DNA from: an uncultured Lachnospiraceae bacterium
Lineage (GTDB): Bacteria; Bacillota; Clostridia; Lachnospirales; Lachnospiraceae
Assembly (NCBI GenBank): GCA_910577765.1
Contig: CAJTOV010000031.1
Location: 2,815 to 28,835, forward strand
DNA length: 26,021 nt
Direction: 5' to 3'
Shown: positions 25,013 to 26,021 of the stretch, piece by piece
How the letters are laid out: every line of letters starts with the position of its first letter
Numbering within the stretch: position 1 is the stretch's first letter
Made by a program: the position numbers and the translations under genes
Notes under the pieces: generated by a model
The model's database searches: none
What the model saw: only the letters and a program-made list of their open reading frames with translations
Told to the model about the DNA's origin: nothing

Positions 25013-25036
25013 AGGAAAGGTACATAGGAACGGAAT
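25013..25036 (+). promoter_or_regulatory. Candidate sigma-H promoter for the spoIIA operon
   Basis: GCAGGAAAG, about ten bases, then ACGGAAT (GAAT at 25033-25036). This resembles the sigma-H pattern AGGA(A/T)... and GAAT, and spoIIA is a sigma-H target in Bacillus. It lies upstream of the terminator at 25056, which complicates the assignment. Confidence 0.35.
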
Positions 25037-25055
25037 AAGAGTACGGAAGAAAAGG

Positions 25056-25086
25056 TACGACAGGATTGTCTGTCGTATCTTTTTTT
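25056..25086 (+). terminator. Strong intrinsic terminator before spoIIAA
   Basis: TACGACAG (25056-25063), loop GATTGT, CTGTCGTA (25070-25077). G25054-C25079 and a G-T pair extend the stem. Seven T follow (25080-25086). It ends the folC-TPR transcript and insulates spoIIAA, whose start lies only 36 bases further. Confidence 0.9.
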
Positions 25087-25122
25087 GCGTGGAAGGAGAT
25101 CAAGCAGAAAGGAAGACAGCCA

Positions 25123-25464
25123 ATGACACCGAAAACATTTTCCTATGAGGCATGCGGGCAGATTCTGATTATTCATCTGCCTAAAGAATTTGACCACCAC
25201 AACTGCCGGAATTTAAAGTATGAGACAGATCTTCTGCTGGCGGAAAATTATATCCGAAAGATCGTCTTTGATTTCAGCCGGACCGAATTCATGGATTCCT
25301 CCGGTATTGGGGTGCTGCTTAACCGGTACAAGCAGATGAAGGCCAACGGGGGCAGGACCACCCTTTACGGGGTCAGTGCCCAGGTGGGCAGGGTCTTAAG
25401 CGTCGGGGGAATCACCCGGATCATAGAACATTTTAATACCAGAGACGAGGCAATGGCCGGATAA
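25123..25464 (+). CDS. spoIIAA: Anti-sigma F factor antagonist SpoIIAA (STAS domain)
   Basis: Releases sigma F in the forespore by binding SpoIIAB when unphosphorylated. A single STAS domain of 113 residues starts at ATG 25123, with AAAGGAAG upstream. The longer open frame back to 25066 begins inside the terminator hairpin and is not used. The core KIVFDFSRTEFMDSSGIGVLLNRYK carries the phosphorylatable serine in DSSG (Ser59/Ser60), and the C-terminal LSVGGITRIIEHFNTRDEAMA matches SpoIIAA. The spoIIAB gene follows after 16 bases, the conserved sporulation order. RsbV-like antagonists have the same domain, but the paired kinase favours SpoIIAA. Confidence 0.93.
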   Translation: MTPKTFSYEACGQILIIHLPKEFDHHNCRNLKYETDLLLAENYIRKIVFDFSRTEFMDSSGIGVLLNRYKQMKANGGRTTLYGVSAQVGRVLSVGGITRIIEHFNTRDEAMAG

Positions 25465-25480
25465 GGGAGGGATGGGAGAC

Positions 25481-26021
25481 ATGGAGCATTTTCGCATGGA
25501 GATGGAGAGTCTGTCGGAGAATGAGGAGTTTGCCCGGGTGGTGATGGCTGTGTTCATGAGCCGGATGAATCCGACTCTGGAGCAGGTGGATGACGTGAAG
25601 ACCGCCGTGTCGGAGGCGGTGACCAATGCGGTGATCCACGGATACCGGAACAGGGAGGGCATCATCGTCCTGGCAGGGGAGATACAAGGGACATGGCTGA
25701 CCGTGACCGTGGAGGATCAGGGAACGGGAATCCGGGACGTGAAGCGGGCCATGGAGCCTATGTACACCACGGACCGGACCGGGGAGCGGTCCGGAATGGG
25801 GTTTTCTTTTATGGAGGCCTTCATGGACCAGGTCCAGGTGGAGTCGGAGCCTGGGAAGGGGACCGTGGTACGGATGCGCAAGGAGATCCGCCAGGGAAGC
25901 GGAAGGGGAGAAGAGGAGGAGACCGGTGAGGCGGAGGAGATACATGGCGCAGGGAAGGCCGGAGGGCCGGAGCATGGGTGCAGCGCGGCGGAGGCCGGGA
26001 TACGGGAGACTGCATGTGCGG
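25481..26021 (+). CDS. spoIIAB: Anti-sigma F factor SpoIIAB with extended C-terminus (3' end outside window)
   Basis: Serine kinase and anti-sigma factor of the GHKL family: it holds sigma F inactive and phosphorylates SpoIIAA. ATG 25481 follows GGGAGG by ten bases; ATG 25472, in frame, is an alternative. Motifs are the N-box EAVTNAVIHGY, G1 VEDQGTGIRDV, the ATP-lid MEPMYTTDRTGERSGMGFSFM and the final strand GKGTVVRMRKEI near residue 142, where SpoIIAB proteins normally end. Here the frame stays open for at least 38 more codons to the window edge, coding an acidic, Gly/Glu/Ala-rich tail. sigF is expected next. The stop is not in the window, so the full length is unknown. Confidence 0.92.
   Translation, partial: MEHFRMEMESLSENEEFARVVMAVFMSRMNPTLEQVDDVKTAVSEAVTNAVIHGYRNREGIIVLAGEIQGTWLTVTVEDQGTGIRDVKRAMEPMYTTDRTGERSGMGFSFMEAFMDQVQVESEPGKGTVVRMRKEIRQGSGRGEEEETGEAEEIHGAGKAGGPEHGCSAAEAGIRETACA

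Noticed and set aside
25066..25122. Upstream-extended start for spoIIAA
   Set aside because: The extra codons lie in the terminator hairpin and T-tract; the ATG at 25123 has a better ribosome binding site and matches the family N-terminus.

Overview
The window looks like a chromosomal segment of a spore-forming, GC-rich Clostridia member, most likely Lachnospiraceae of the Enterocloster / Clostridium clostridioforme kind. This rests on gene content: DUF5717/DUF5716-type proteins, a DUF4364 regulator, a spoIIA operon and a T-box upstream of valS. Strong GGAGG ribosome binding sites and a G/C-rich third codon position agree. The genus is an inference. Nothing in the window looks like a mobile element, CRISPR array, tRNA or rRNA.

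Layout. (1) 1-819: 3' part of a galactitol-1-phosphate-type dehydrogenase. (2) 832-4150: a decaying two-component system. The response regulator has lost almost all of its DNA-binding domain by an in-frame deletion, and the histidine kinase is split by a frameshift. Next comes an intact lipoprotein gene whose promoter still carries an 11-bp-spaced direct repeat, as expected for an OmpR-type target. (3) 4159-5385: galE with its own promoter and a terminator-like hairpin. (4) 5594-12349: a LacI-type regulator, a complete branched-chain-amino-acid-type ABC importer (binding protein, two permeases, two ATPases) and a divergent shikimate-dehydrogenase-like enzyme. The same 18-bp operator, in opposite orientations, precedes both the regulator and the transporter operon. 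(5) 12359-12920: a palindromic bidirectional terminator and a convergent DUF4364 winged-helix gene. (6) 13063-18779: a three-gene operon of a roughly 1,200-residue DUF5717-type protein, a degenerate Hsp70/actin-fold protein (DUF5716-type) and a TPR protein. This is the best candidate for an undescribed system. (7) 18834-21899: a near-consensus promoter, a T-box leader and valS. (8) 22043-24955: folC, a 45-residue acidic protein and a membrane-anchored TPR protein. (9) 25013-26021: a possible sigma-H promoter, a strong terminator, spoIIAA and an open-ended spoIIAB with an unusual acidic C-terminal tail.

How the genes work together. Regions 3, 7 and 9 are housekeeping or sporulation loci. Region 4 is a self-contained uptake and oxidoreduction cassette, probably induced by a small hydroaromatic or carboxylate ligand; the substrate is unknown. 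Region 6 resembles a chaperone-like assembly: an Hsp70-fold protein with blurred nucleotide loops between two helical-repeat partners. Region 2 looks like a recently disabled signalling pathway whose output gene survives.
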